Below the pieces are notes generated by a model that ran no database searches, was not told the DNA's origin, and worked only from the letters and a program-made list of their open reading frames with translations. Shown here piece after piece: positions 1-12,000 of a stretch of 64,000 nucleotides of DNA. Source of the stretch: Micropterix aruncella (taxonomy: Eukaryota > Arthropoda > Insecta > Lepidoptera > Micropterigidae); assembly GCA_944548615.1 (NCBI GenBank), contig OX155960.1, forward strand, positions 28,273,798 to 28,337,797. The letters are read 5' to 3'. The position numbers were made by a program, and so were the translations under genes. How positions within the stretch are numbered: the first letter of the stretch is position 1; each line of letters begins with the position of its first letter.

Positions 1-399
1 GACGTATTACCGAAAGTTAGGTTATGTTGTTTTTCGGCGTGTTGCCGCGCAATCGCATTCTCTGGCATTCTCCAACCAATCCACGTCGAGCAATGACGGT
101 TCAGACTCTAGCGTCTATGGAGCACGTACCATAGACAAAAGGAAGTCGTCATCGATTTTAAAAGTATAACAACCTGTCTATGACTTACTTTAAAATTTTA
201 GGCTCAAATTGACAAACATAAAGCGTCACAATATATTATATAATCAGGGACCGCTAACGAGGGCGGTTGTGGTAATGTCCGTTCGCACCCTTCCTTGTAT
301 CTTGTTTTGTAAATCGCCTGTGATTTTGTCTAGCAGTCGCCTTCGGGCTTCGCCGATACCTTAGCCTTCTACAAATAACGTATGTTTTTACTATTTTTA
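1..399. other. Window start, no gene recognised
   Basis: No open frame, splice structure or transposon ends were recognised here. The stretch is of mixed composition and runs into the GC-rich repeat that follows. It may be part of a larger repeat whose start lies outside the window. Confidence 0.4.
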
Positions 400-1580
400 C
401 TAAGGCCCTCTACACGCCCCAAGGGAATTGTGGTCTGAAAGCCATCTAGATCCATGATACTCGCCGTTGAGAACCAGAAGCTTCCTGATCAAGTCTTATT
501 CTTCTATAACTCTGGTAACAGGTTCGAGGTGACTTGCGCGATCATCTCCCTTACGTAGCGGTAATACGGTGTCTACCAAATCTATCGTGGACCACGGCAT
601 CCTTTGCCCGGCTCTTCACCTGGTATCGGGTAGCCGATTGTTCGCTTCAAGAGCAGTTGCCGTAAGTTAAACAACTACCCCCGCTCTATAGAAGACAAAT
701 TGCGGTGTCAACTACAACGGGCGAGCCCATCACCACAGGACGTTTTAACGATTTTCTCGTTTTATCGCCCTGCAGTGAACGTAGAAGACTTTGGACATAA
801 CCAATCCAACGTCCAGCTACGTCACAACCCGCAAGAAGCCAACGCCTTACCGCGAGATAGCCAGTGTTACCTGGCGGGCCGACCCTCGCGCCCTTGCTTC
901 CAATTGTGACCAGATTTCTCCGGTCTCTCGATTGGTTCCGAGTTCGAGGTCGCTTGCGCGGTCCTCTCCCTTACGAAGCGGTGAAGCGGTGTGAACCGAA
1001 TCTGTCGCGGACCAAGGCGTCCTTTGCCCGACTCTGAACCGGGATCGGATGGCCAATGGTCATTTCAAGAGCAGTCGCCGTAAGGTAGACAACCACCCCC
1101 GCTCTATAGGAAACAATACAGTTCCCAGACTCCCCCGATTGTTAGTCGGAGAGCACAATCGATTGGCTTGCGCCGCTCGGTGCGCAGACCGTCCAGGAGC
1201 GCCAGAGGTTTGATTCCCAGGGGAGACTGGTTGACCCAGTGTCCTACCCAGGCTCGCACCCCATGCGTGGAGGCCATCGGATGGGTGTTGACCCGTGAGT
1301 GTGACCGACCCTGAACACATGGGTCATCGTGGCCACCTCATCATGGGCCCATTAGCTCCCTATAGAAGACAGTACTGTTTCCAGACTCCACCGGCTGTCG
1401 GTCAGCATGCACAATCTATTGCCTGACTCCGCACGGTGGCAAACCGTCTAGACGCGCCCGAAAGTTGACTCCTAGGGGAAACTGGCTCGTAGGCCAGAGT
1501 CCTACCATGGCTCGCACTTCTATGTCTTAGTGGCCAAACTGCAACAGGGCCCATTAGTTCCCAGTGTTGTATGGCAGCGT
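400..1580. repeat. GC-rich repeat family D, copy 1, internally duplicated
   Basis: This block matches copies near 25.8 kb, 29.7 kb and 38.3 kb. Shared landmarks are ACAACGGGCGAGCCCATCACC-like sequence near 715, GCCAACGCCTTACCGCGAG near 838 and GGGCCCATTAG near 1347 and 1548. It is internally duplicated: 530-690 matches 944-1105 (period about 413 bp), and 1125-1350 resembles 1365-1575. It is GC-rich against an AT-rich background. No intact ORF is convincing; the short frames in both strands are interrupted and differ between copies. The class is unknown; it may derive from a long untranslated part of a LINE. Confidence 0.6.
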
Positions 1581-1595
1581 ATGAGAGTTTAGGTG

Positions 1596-1805
1596 GGAAC
1601 AAATTATCGGACGCGACTTAAAGGTGTATGTTACTGATTACTTAATATTTACTGAACTGTGAAAATTATCGGACGTAAGTTGCGGACGTAACCTTGGGCC
1701 GCCCGTGAGTGTTCAGACGTCCGATAGTAATCCGCAAGCCGCGTCCCAAACGACTGTATACACATATCAGTAGCTTCTGTCATCCGTGTCCGATAATTTG
1801 TTTCC
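1596..1805. mobile_element. MITE with about 20-bp terminal inverted repeats
   Basis: The left end GGAACAAATTATCGGACGCG and the right end (reverse complement GGAAACAAATTATCGGACACG) form terminal inverted repeats around a roughly 170-bp core that has no coding potential. The core repeats the ATTATCGGACGT motif. The superfamily could not be assigned because no clear target duplication was seen. Confidence 0.55.
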
Positions 1806-1874
1806 GCCCTTTGTCCATCGCAGCGGACGTTTTCACGGCGGACAATTATTTCGACCTAGATATTGTTTGCAGAA

Positions 1875-1995
1875 TGGAGCGCGGTTAACGCGTCGTACGG
1901 TGAAAAAACCGTGTGGTGGACAAGAGCTCCCATTTTTTCCACGGCGCGGCTAACACGCCGTACGGTTAAAAATATGTGCCGTGGACAAGAGGCTT
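1875..1995. repeat. Imperfect two-copy tandem repeat, about 64-bp period
   Basis: A segment beginning GCGCGGTTAACGCGTCGTAC (about 1880) is repeated about 64 bp downstream as GCGCGGCTAACACGCCGTAC. Both copies end in GTGGACAAGAG. It has no coding content. Confidence 0.6.
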
Positions 1996-2049
1996 GAGGG
2001 CGGGCTCGCTCTAGGCGGGCAGCGAGGGTGTCCCTACGACCCTATAATA

Positions 2050-2846
2050 CATCCCTAAGATAAACCCTCGCGCCACCATCTTTCGTTTACTGACATATCG
2101 AGAATCATTCCTAAACACGCCTTCCCTCCGGCTTCCTCTAAGTGCCTTATGCATCCACCCACATCCCAAGTTGTTGTATTATCACTCTCTGATTCTCATA
2201 TGCATCCCCCTTTATATCTCGTTCATGTTTTCAGACTTTATGTTGTAATTTTAAACGTAACTGAGATGCCCCTTGTTTCGTCTGTAGGTTCGATATACTA
2301 ACCATAGTCATCCCCCAATCATCAAGAAACTTTCAATATCAACACAGAAAAACAAAAAAAAAACCATTTTGTCATAAAATCGCCAGCGACCAAGCTTCGT
2401 GTCACAAACAAAGAAAGAAAGAGAAGAGACATTATTATCTAATTATAAAATAGTTGCTCTGTGATTCTGTCTATACATCGATCAGCCGGCTATCATTTAA
2501 CACAAAATTATTCATAGTCGTAGAAGGTACCTTATTAGAATTCGGAAACATTCTTTGCTATCTGGAAAATTGCTCAAAATAATAAAGTAAGAATGCTATT
2601 ATTGCGAATAAATTACGATTGTTGCGTTTTATTCTCGTAATTTGTTTATTTTTGTTTTGCATGCTGGCGACCCGTCGAACAGATTTTTCTGTGCACGTCA
2701 CAGCCGCGTCATCATGCCCAGTCGTCGGTTTTGTCCGCCGTGCGTTTTGTGATTTTTCTTTCCGTATGTATCGCAGCGCCCGCTCCAACGCCGATTGACG
2801 ACACCGCATTCGATACTAAATTCCGTGGGAAACGCGCGCACGCACA
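2050..2846 (+). promoter_or_regulatory. Upstream region and probable 5' UTR of gene 1
   Basis: AT-rich sequence changes near 2650 to a GC-rich stretch that leads to the gene 1 start codon, as expected for a promoter and 5' UTR. No TATA box or initiator could be assigned with confidence. The ATG at 2847 follows CGCACA and has G at +4, an acceptable insect start context. The transcription start is unknown. Confidence 0.35.
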
Positions 2847-3038
2847 ATGGAGATCTTCAGCCAGGCGACCGGCGCGCAGTTGCTGTTCTCGGCTGGCGCC
2901 GTCGGAGTTGTGCTGCTGCTGGCCGTGATAGTCTTCACGCTCGGCTTCAAGCCAGCCGACGAGCCGCAGTTCGACAAGCTGCCCCTCGTGCTCGAAGACC
3001 GCAAGTCCTCCATCAAGAAAAGGAAAACGAAAGAGAAG
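2847..3038 (+). CDS. Gene 1, coding exon 1 (signal-anchor exon)
   Basis: It encodes residues 1-64: a short lumenal N-terminus, the hydrophobic helix (residues 12-34) and the first basic cluster KKRKTKEK. The donor is AAG|GTAAAG at 3039, phase 0. Frames running past the donor are intronic and end soon. Confidence 0.8.
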
Positions 3039-6000
3039 GTAAAGCCCACCGAACCGTTGACACAATTCACATCGATTGCATTGCTTCATTGTTCCCATTT
3101 GGTGCCAAATGTATTTTTAAACTCATAATTAGTAGCTTACGAGGTCTCCAGGAGAAACAAAACATCTCATTCTATTCGTTATTGAAAACAGCAGAGCCCT
3201 ATCTGCTGTTTCCATCAAAGATACGTTTATGTCACAGTACCTATATGGAGTAATAGAATGGTGAGCGCACTCGTGAGGCAAGGAGTGGCGGGGACAGCAT
3301 GCGAGGAGAGAGAGTAGAGAAGTAACGTATCGAATCGTTACACTGATAAGAATTAAATTTCAATGAAAGAGCCGCCATCTGCATCACCAAATCTATAGTA
3401 TATTGAGTATTCGGTTAATTTGATGTGGAGTGAAAGTGCCTACATAGCCCTAAGAATCGAAATAATCGTGAACAGTTTTTACAGATTATGAAAATGTCCA
3501 GTTTATCGGGAGTTTTATGATTCTGGCAAGTTAATGGAAGAAAAATTGGGAAATTCATATTTGACATTGTCTATCAAAAATTACCACATTAACCTGAAGA
3601 GTGTCCCGACGAAGAGGGTTTTTTTTTATCACACAGGATCGCCATAAATCTCGCGATTGTCTGCGTGGCACCGTGCCCTCGGAGATACTGTACAGATTAA
3701 CCCGTTGGACGCCAACAATGCCTACAGGCTTTTGCGTCTGACATCTGCGCATAACCGTTTTGGTGGCCCCCCCTATATATATTATATAAATATATAATAT
3801 ACACTACTAATAAGATTAATTACTAGGTAACAAGAGGGAATTCATGAAAAAACAATATTGTTAGTATTTATTTATAAAATCGACCAAAAAGTTGCAGCGC
3901 AGTTTTTTGCATGCGAAGGCTGGCTTTCGACCGGTTGAAAGATGACTAGTTTATTTGTGAGCATAAAATAATTAAACTAAAAAAAAAAACAAAAAACACA
4001 TGCATTTAAGTATGTTTCATATATTTATATTGTAGTTAATTGCACAGTTTTGAATTATATTAAAAGTTATAACAAGTAATGACACTTTTTTTTTTAATGT
4101 CTGGCCTGTGGGACTTTTGTGTCCCCCATACTTACAATGCCTACTGCAGTATTTCTGACATTCCTCTGTATATTCTGTATTCAGAAGGCAAGAGAATGTC
4201 GTTCTGACGTTTGCTGCGCCGCCTGCTGCGAATTGTTGACGGCAGTAAGCCAAAGGGAATAGGAAATGGATGTACAATCGCTACATACGCTGGAACTACC
4301 TGGGATAGCACCTCGTAAAACTTCTCAACAGCATTAGTTTAAAAAATGGCAGAATACTGAAAGAGACTATGAGAATTAACGTTGCGAATGGCATGCAACA
4401 AACGACGCGGCTACCATGGCTCCTCGTACATTCAAATATTCTTCCACCTGGGGAATTTGAAATGTGCAAAATACTCTTGCCCTTGTGTGAACATCTGAAT
4501 GACCTTTCTCTCTGCCTGTTGAAGTCTCGTCCCCCTACGGTGAAATATCGCCGTTAGTGATGATCAGTCAACATTGGAAAGTGATTGGCGAGAAATTTGG
4601 ACCAATGCCCAAGTTAACATCACACTAGCAGTGGAACCCAAACTTTTTCCTAGGCTGACAATGTCTTGGCAGACTCTAACCTATGCACAGATTGTTAGCA
4701 GAGAGGCATCGAAAGCCCCCCTTATCGCCACAGGTGAAAATGTTGTCAGAATACAGTTCTAAAATATTAATTACCTTTTCTTTTAAGTTTTTTTCTGAGG
4801 TCCTGTGGATTTTATTTTCGATTCGTAGGTTCATAGAAAATTGTCAAGGCCCACGGCGGGCAATTAACTCTGGAAAGGAGTTCTAGGTAAAACGTCAATA
4901 AAATAAAAATATTGATACATGGATAAAAATATGGTCAATAAAATAAAAAGTTGGTTACTGTGATCCCGGAATTGGACAATATCAAGATCCCTGCCATAAA
5001 ATGGCATTTATCAATAAAGAATTACATGAGATAACTGAGATTTTCAACATTTCCGGTATTCATGATTTGACGTTCAATCATTTATGCATGAGCTGGCCCC
5101 ATCTATTTATTATGGTCAAAGCCTCAAGCGTACGCGTATATTCCCGAGAAAATACCAGGAACTTTGATTGATAGATTTGTTATTTTCAAATCCTATTATA
5201 ATAATAATAATAGTTATCAAAAATAATGTGTCCTTATTTTTAAGACAAGAGTGCCACAAGGCTCTATCCTGGGTCCATTTCTTTTCCTTGTGTATATAAA
5301 TGACATACCAGATTGCGTGATATCAGATAATGACGAAATTACCCTTTATGCAGATGATACTTCTCTAATTTTCAGTGATGCAAACTTAGATACTTTAATC
5401 AAGCGAATTGATGCCACGGTGAAAAAGCTGGGTACTTGGTTCCACGTAAACCGACTATCCCTTAATGCCTCTAAATCAAATTCAATTCATTTCTCTCTTC
5501 GGCCTTCCCGTCCCGAGATAACGTCATTAGCATCCGCTATGGTGAAAATGACATTGAAAATGTTGACCATGTAAAATTTTTAGGTATCCATTTAGACAGT
5601 AAACTCCAATGGTCAACTCATTTGGATGAATTGAGCGGAAAATTAGGTAGTGCCACGTTTGCTATTAAAAAAATTAAAATGTTGTGCGGCTTTGAAGCCG
5701 CAAAGTCTGTATACTTTGCATATTTCCATTCCTTACTAAGTTATGGTCTCATGTTTTGGGGAATGACGGCAAATTCGGTAAGAATCTTTAGACTTCAAAA
5801 AAGAGAGATTCGCAATTTATTTACCATATCATCGCTAACATCTTGCAGGCCGTATTTCGTTGAATCTGGTATCATGACAATGTATGCCGCTTATATATAC
5901 CAGGGTGTTACGCACGAAAAAATATCAGCACCACTCCAACAAATGCGGATGTTCATTCGCACAACACGCGAAACAAACAAGACTTGCGTCCTTGCAAAGT

Positions 6001-9000
6001 GCGACTAAGTAAGGTATTTTATAATCTTAATTTTACTGTTTTATAACCGACTCTTCGTTTTTATACTTTGACTATCTGCAGTATTTAAGCAGTTCCAATT
6101 ATTTTAAAAAGATCTTAAATCTTTATTTTAAATTGAAATATTAATTGTTTTACAATTAAAAAATAATGGTCGATATTTAAAAAAAATATTATACCACATA
6201 AGGTATAATACCAGTTACTCAACTTGACTATACCAAGAGTAGGGATTCCTACCAACTGGCTTATTTAAATAAATAAAAAAAATAAAAAATCAATCTTGAT
6301 CACAAATCGTGTGCTCGAGCTCTTGATCTCAGTCCAATCATTCCATTTATTCTGTTTTTTATTTTACATCAATGTTGACAATACCGAAAATACTAGGATC
6401 TCATTATAGCGAGTACATTAGTATTGAAAATACAGATATTGCTAAATGTACCCAATTTCCAACCACTAATAAAAACCTAAACTTTAGATTACTTCAATAT
6501 GACAGATATTTTTAATTAGTAGTTAATTCAGGTTGGGATCGATACTTGAAACTCGAAGTCTCCACCTGCAACCGGTTCCGATTTTTAATGTATACCAAAG
6601 TTGAAAACCGCTATTCACATAGATGAAAGATTCTTTCACATAGGTTTGCATAGGTTCACTTTTCACATAGGTGAAATACCTGAAAAGTTCCATTGGGAAT
6701 AGCAATGGAACTTTTCAGGTATTTCTGCATATTCTTTTCTTAACATCAATCAAACTAAACGCAGCCCGCTACTAATAACATTATTGCGAACCTTCGGCAG
6801 GGGCGCGGGCGGCCTTAGCTGTAACCTGAAAATATCACCAAAACGAGACCGATTCATATCTTTTTTCATGCAATATAATTATCTTCACTTGCCCTTGCAC
6901 TTCCCTCACATGCATATGCCATCATTAATAGTGCCCGTGTGTTTTGGTAGCAATTATTGTAATAAATTATTATAAATAAAAGATTTTTTTGAAGGAGTTC
7001 ACGAACCACCTGGCCTACCCTCGTGGACCCCACTTGCACTTGCAGGAACCGCTGCACTATCACATCATCGATCCAATGTCAAGATTCCAAATCGTCATAT
7101 TCTCATTACTATTACATTTTATTTTTATCCATACCGCGTAACCCCCAATTTCATAAAAGAGCTTGACATCAAATTAAAGTAAATCCAAGATTGATCCATA
7201 AAGATAAGAGCATTTCGGTGTATATACATAACTGACCTAAAACTAAATAAATGAAGCGGACGTCATTGATTATGCAAAGAGAGCGAGATTCAAAATCAAG
7301 TTCAGTCCATGCATAACAAACTCCAAAATCCGAAAAGCGTGCTGACCAGATACACAGCCATCCCTCCCAATGGGGGGATATGTGTATCCATATCGTACAT
7401 GTTGAGGCGTTGAATCCAAGGCAGTTGACAAAAGCAATCAATGTCAATCTGCAGTAATGCAGATTGTTACTGTTTGTTTTTATCTCAAACGGATTTTCAA
7501 TATAATTTCAGCAACAATTTATTCTATATGCCTTAAAAAAAAGAAGGAGAGCAGGCTGCAAGAAATAAGAGCCACAATGACTTTAAGCATCTTTGTATCC
7601 TCTTGCATCCTCTATAGTCACCTTCACAATATCTATTAAATATGTTTGCACAACTTTGGTCATTAAAAGTCATTTAGTTGTAAAGGAGATAGCTGTCGAC
7701 ACATCTAGACAGGTTCTGAAATAATTGTGTAAAGAAAGAAGTGTGGAATGCCTTTTTAAAAGGCATAGGCCAACCTTGCATTGTGAGTATAGCAGGCAGG
7801 CGCTTGTAAATAGCGTACCGAATTTCAAGAGTTGTTTATACAGGTTGTTATATCAAGTCAATAAAGTTGGCTTGCATCATCGGTTTGAGGTAATTGTCTC
7901 TTTTTATATACCTTTGTAGGAATGAAGTTCTTTGTTAAGAGGATGTATTGTACGATAATGATAATGTCAGCTATTCCATTAACCCGGTGACTCCCTAACG
8001 TCCCTTGCGGGACCATGTCAAATTTCAATGCGATCATTTTACAGTAATTTTTTTTATGATCCGTATAGTGGTTTAAAAGTTATGGTCGTTTGTATCAAGG
8101 TCGTCGACTCGCGCCGATTTTACGCGCGAAAATGTCGCGCGCAAAAGTGATAGCTGAATTTTTACTTTGCGAGAGGAGGGGTTAACCCCTTGAGTATGAT
8201 ACGACCAAATCTGGTTCTGAAACAATTATCCGTTGAGTATGATACGACCAGATCTGGTTCCGCGTTTTTGTCACTTCTTTGACGTTCTCATATTTATTCA
8301 TAATTATCTAATTGTTTTACAAAATGATATTTCAATATTCTATATTCGAAATTTCAATGCAATCATTGTGCAGTTGTTCTTTTTATGATTGGTGTAGTAG
8401 TTTCGTAGTTATAGTACTTTAAGTCGATGTCGCCGAAAATCCTGCAAAAGAGACAGATGCATCCATGAAAATACCCATTTACTCCAAGGGTACACTTAAA
8501 CTAGAAGCGAATCAATGCTAATCTTTAAACTAAAGCTAATGCCACTGCGAAAAGAGAAAATAAAGCAGTCAATCGAGCAATGAGATCCCTTAGTCATAAG
8601 GGGATGTCGCATAGATATATAAAGAGGTATACCCTGTGAGGGTGTGGGTAGTGGCTGCATTATAGACTTTTAATTTTCCTCAAACTCCAAAGAAAGAAAA
8701 AACAACCAAAACAAAAAGTGTTTTTGATTTTTTGTGACCTCACAGCCTTACAGATTGACTTCAAGCAAAAAAGAGTGCTTTTTTGTATGTACTTTCTATT
8801 CCACTGATATTTTTTCAAACTTGTTTTTTCCTTTCCATAGAAATCTCCAGCCAACGGACAGGCCGTTCAGGACTCTGGTTCTAAAAACTTAGAATCCGGA
8901 AAGAAGTCTCCGTCGAAAGCGAAGGAACCGGCCGCCGAAAAACAGGTCAAGAAGGAAAAGAAGGTGAAGACTGTGGAAGTCATATCGGAGGGCAAGCAGA

Positions 9001-12000
9001 AGAAGAAGGGGAAGCAGTCCGTCGTGTATGAGAAGCCGAGCGATTACGATGAGGGGGAATGGGAGACAGTCCCGACCAAGAGCGAGAAGAAGAAGAGCAA
9101 GCCCCAGGACGAGAACAAGAAGGACAGCCCACTGAAGGAGAAGAAGAAGTCATCTGAGCCGCAGAAGAGCGAGGAATCGGCCGCGAAGGAAAGCGTCGAA
9201 GATGATGTCCCGGTCATGTCGGCCGATGAAGTCAATCTCGCTCTACAAGAACAAGTTAAACTCTTGCAGCGCATTCTCAATGAGGTACGTGTCTCGAAGC
9301 AGATGTTTAGTTTCCCACAATATGTCGCCTCGTATGACCTTCATTTTTCTTGTCATTGGCATGTCGACAGCTCCGCCGGTAGCCCGCCGATTTATTATCT
9401 GTTAACATTGATAAGGCTTATTGTGTGTCATGTGTTAGAATTAACATTTTGATATTATTCCTTTTCATTATCACTATTAAAATTTCATTTCAAGTCAATC
9501 GTCATTCAAGATTGTCCCATCTTTGATTGTCCTATCTTTTTCTAGTTTATTAAATTAAGTGGGTGGGTTTTTCATTTTAGTTTATGTACTTAGTTATTTA
9601 GTAAAATATTGCAAGTCTCTCACTTTGAACCCGGTTATAGTCGACAGATTGTCGAATGTATTTCATATAACATTGTTAGGTAACGAGAGCTTTGTAATTG
9701 ATAAATAAATAAAATACAAACGGAGCTGCCATGGAATTCACCGACCAAAAATCGGGCCCATCATATATAATTATTACACTTCTGGGAGGTGAAGGGTGGA
9801 TTCCGGACTTACGACCGGCGGTGGTAGGTTTAGGACAGCTGTCTTGCCACGTGTGAGCGTTCACCTTGCCACCGTAATAAATTTATTTTAAGTTCGTATT
9901 GTATTAACCTCCAGACTTATTTTAGGTAAAACTTGCAGGAATGTGCAATATTGCAAATAAATATAAAAATATAAATAGATAATAATGTAGAAATAGCTTT
10001 TAATTACTGTCCGCGCGCAAGCTCCAAGGAATCGGAGGCTGGGAAAGCGGGCGGATGACGCTGCCCCCGACTATAGCTTTATACTCCTCACTCTCCCAGT
10101 ACTAGTACTGGATGAGTACTAGTTCTGGGAGAATGCAGGGTATGAAGCAACGGTCGGGGGTGGCATCATCCGCCCGCTTTCCCAGCCCCCGATTCCTCAG
10201 AGCTCGCGCGCGGACTTTAAGTTATAATTAGTGAGCACCCAGGGTTTTACTTTTTAGAATGCGTTAAATTGATCATAAAAAACCTAGCTCAGCTGCCGAT
10301 ACAATCAGTTACCCATAAACACTTTACCAGGGGGAGAAATATCTGATTCTTCCTCGTCCAAATCTAGAACTTTTAAAAGGGATCCGAACTACGTCGGAAT
10401 TATATGCTACAATAAGCTACCCTTTAGTATCAAAAAAATATGCCGCGAAGGAAAAATGCTCCAATTTAAAAATAAACTCAAATTATATCTCATTGAAAGA
10501 GAATTGTACGACATTAACGATCTCTAAAAACTGTATGCATCTCGACTATATCTCTTTCTGTAATAGGTTTTTAATCGATTTTCAATTTGACTAAAATGTA
10601 TTGACTATTTCTATTATTAGGTAGGCACATATTAATTATATCTTGACTATTTTTATTTGCAATATAATCACATTTATTAATTTTAATACATTTATTAATT
10701 TTATACTAAAAAAAATATTTTTATCGGTATTTTAAAGAATTAATTATGTTCGTTATAACCTTCTTTTTTTTTTCTCATTACATTATTCATTACTACTTAT
10801 TGAGTTAATTTCTACATATTATTATATTCTCTATATCTTACATATCTATATCTTACTTTCTACATATTCTGTGTTTTTATCTGGTAAACTAAATGGTGAG
10901 ACTCGATTTAATTCTACAATAATACCTTCTTTATTCTTTCGAGTAACCTTATATGTTTGATTATTAATAGAAGAATTTGATCATTAATGAAGAATTCAAT
11001 CATATCACGGCCAAATGTAAATGTAATACAACTGTATACAACCAGTGGCGGCGCTAGACCACACTTGGACGTCGGCGAAATTAGGTTCGCGAGGCCTATT
11101 TTATTTCCCAGTCAAAAAGAAAACGTTAGATTACATGAGCCGAATTATAGTGAAACTAATGTATGAGTAAACGAGTTTTATTGCTAATCAAATGATGTTA
11201 AAAATTACACAAATAAAAATTAAAATAGACAAACTTTTCGGCTTTTGGCCTCACTGAACTTTTTCAGGATTATGTTATAGCTAATACTAGCCGCTATTTC
11301 AGCTTCAATTGATAGAATTGATAACGCAGATAGCCTCTCTTGTGTCATCGTGCTTCTCAAGTAGGTCTTAATCAATTTTAACTTTGAGAAGCTTCTCTCA
11401 GCGGAAGCTGTACTGACGGGAACTGTGAGCATGATTCTAATTGCTTTGTAAACATTTGGATATATTTCTTCCAAATTATTTTCTAAAATGTACTGAATGA
11501 GTTGTTTCGCGTCGTTGACAGAGTCAAGTGAATTCACTTTTAAAAGCTATAGCTCTTCATATAGCTCGAAAGGCTGAATGTCACTGTTTTCGCCGTTCAC
11601 TTCCCGCAGTATTGTACCTAAATCATTACAATGCTTGAGAAGGTCCTCTTTTGATATCGATTTCAAATAACTGATATCATAAATAAAATCAAATTGTTCA
11701 AAATATTCATTGAGCGCTTAAAATCGACATTCGGTGTCGACTATAATAGCATCTATCATTGTGGTAAAAAAGTTAACTCTGTTTCTCGTGCGCGAACTTT
11801 CATAGTGTTGCCAGAGGACTCTGGATAATACCCCTAAAGTACTACTCACTCGCGCAAGTGTATGAAAATAAATAAGAATATATAAATAAAATTTAAATAA
11901 TTTGTAAAACTTTTGCGAGGTTCCCTCAGGTGCGAGGCCGTCGGCGGTCGCCGACGTCGCCGACGCCTAGCGCCGCCACTGTTTACAACTATGGTATTAG

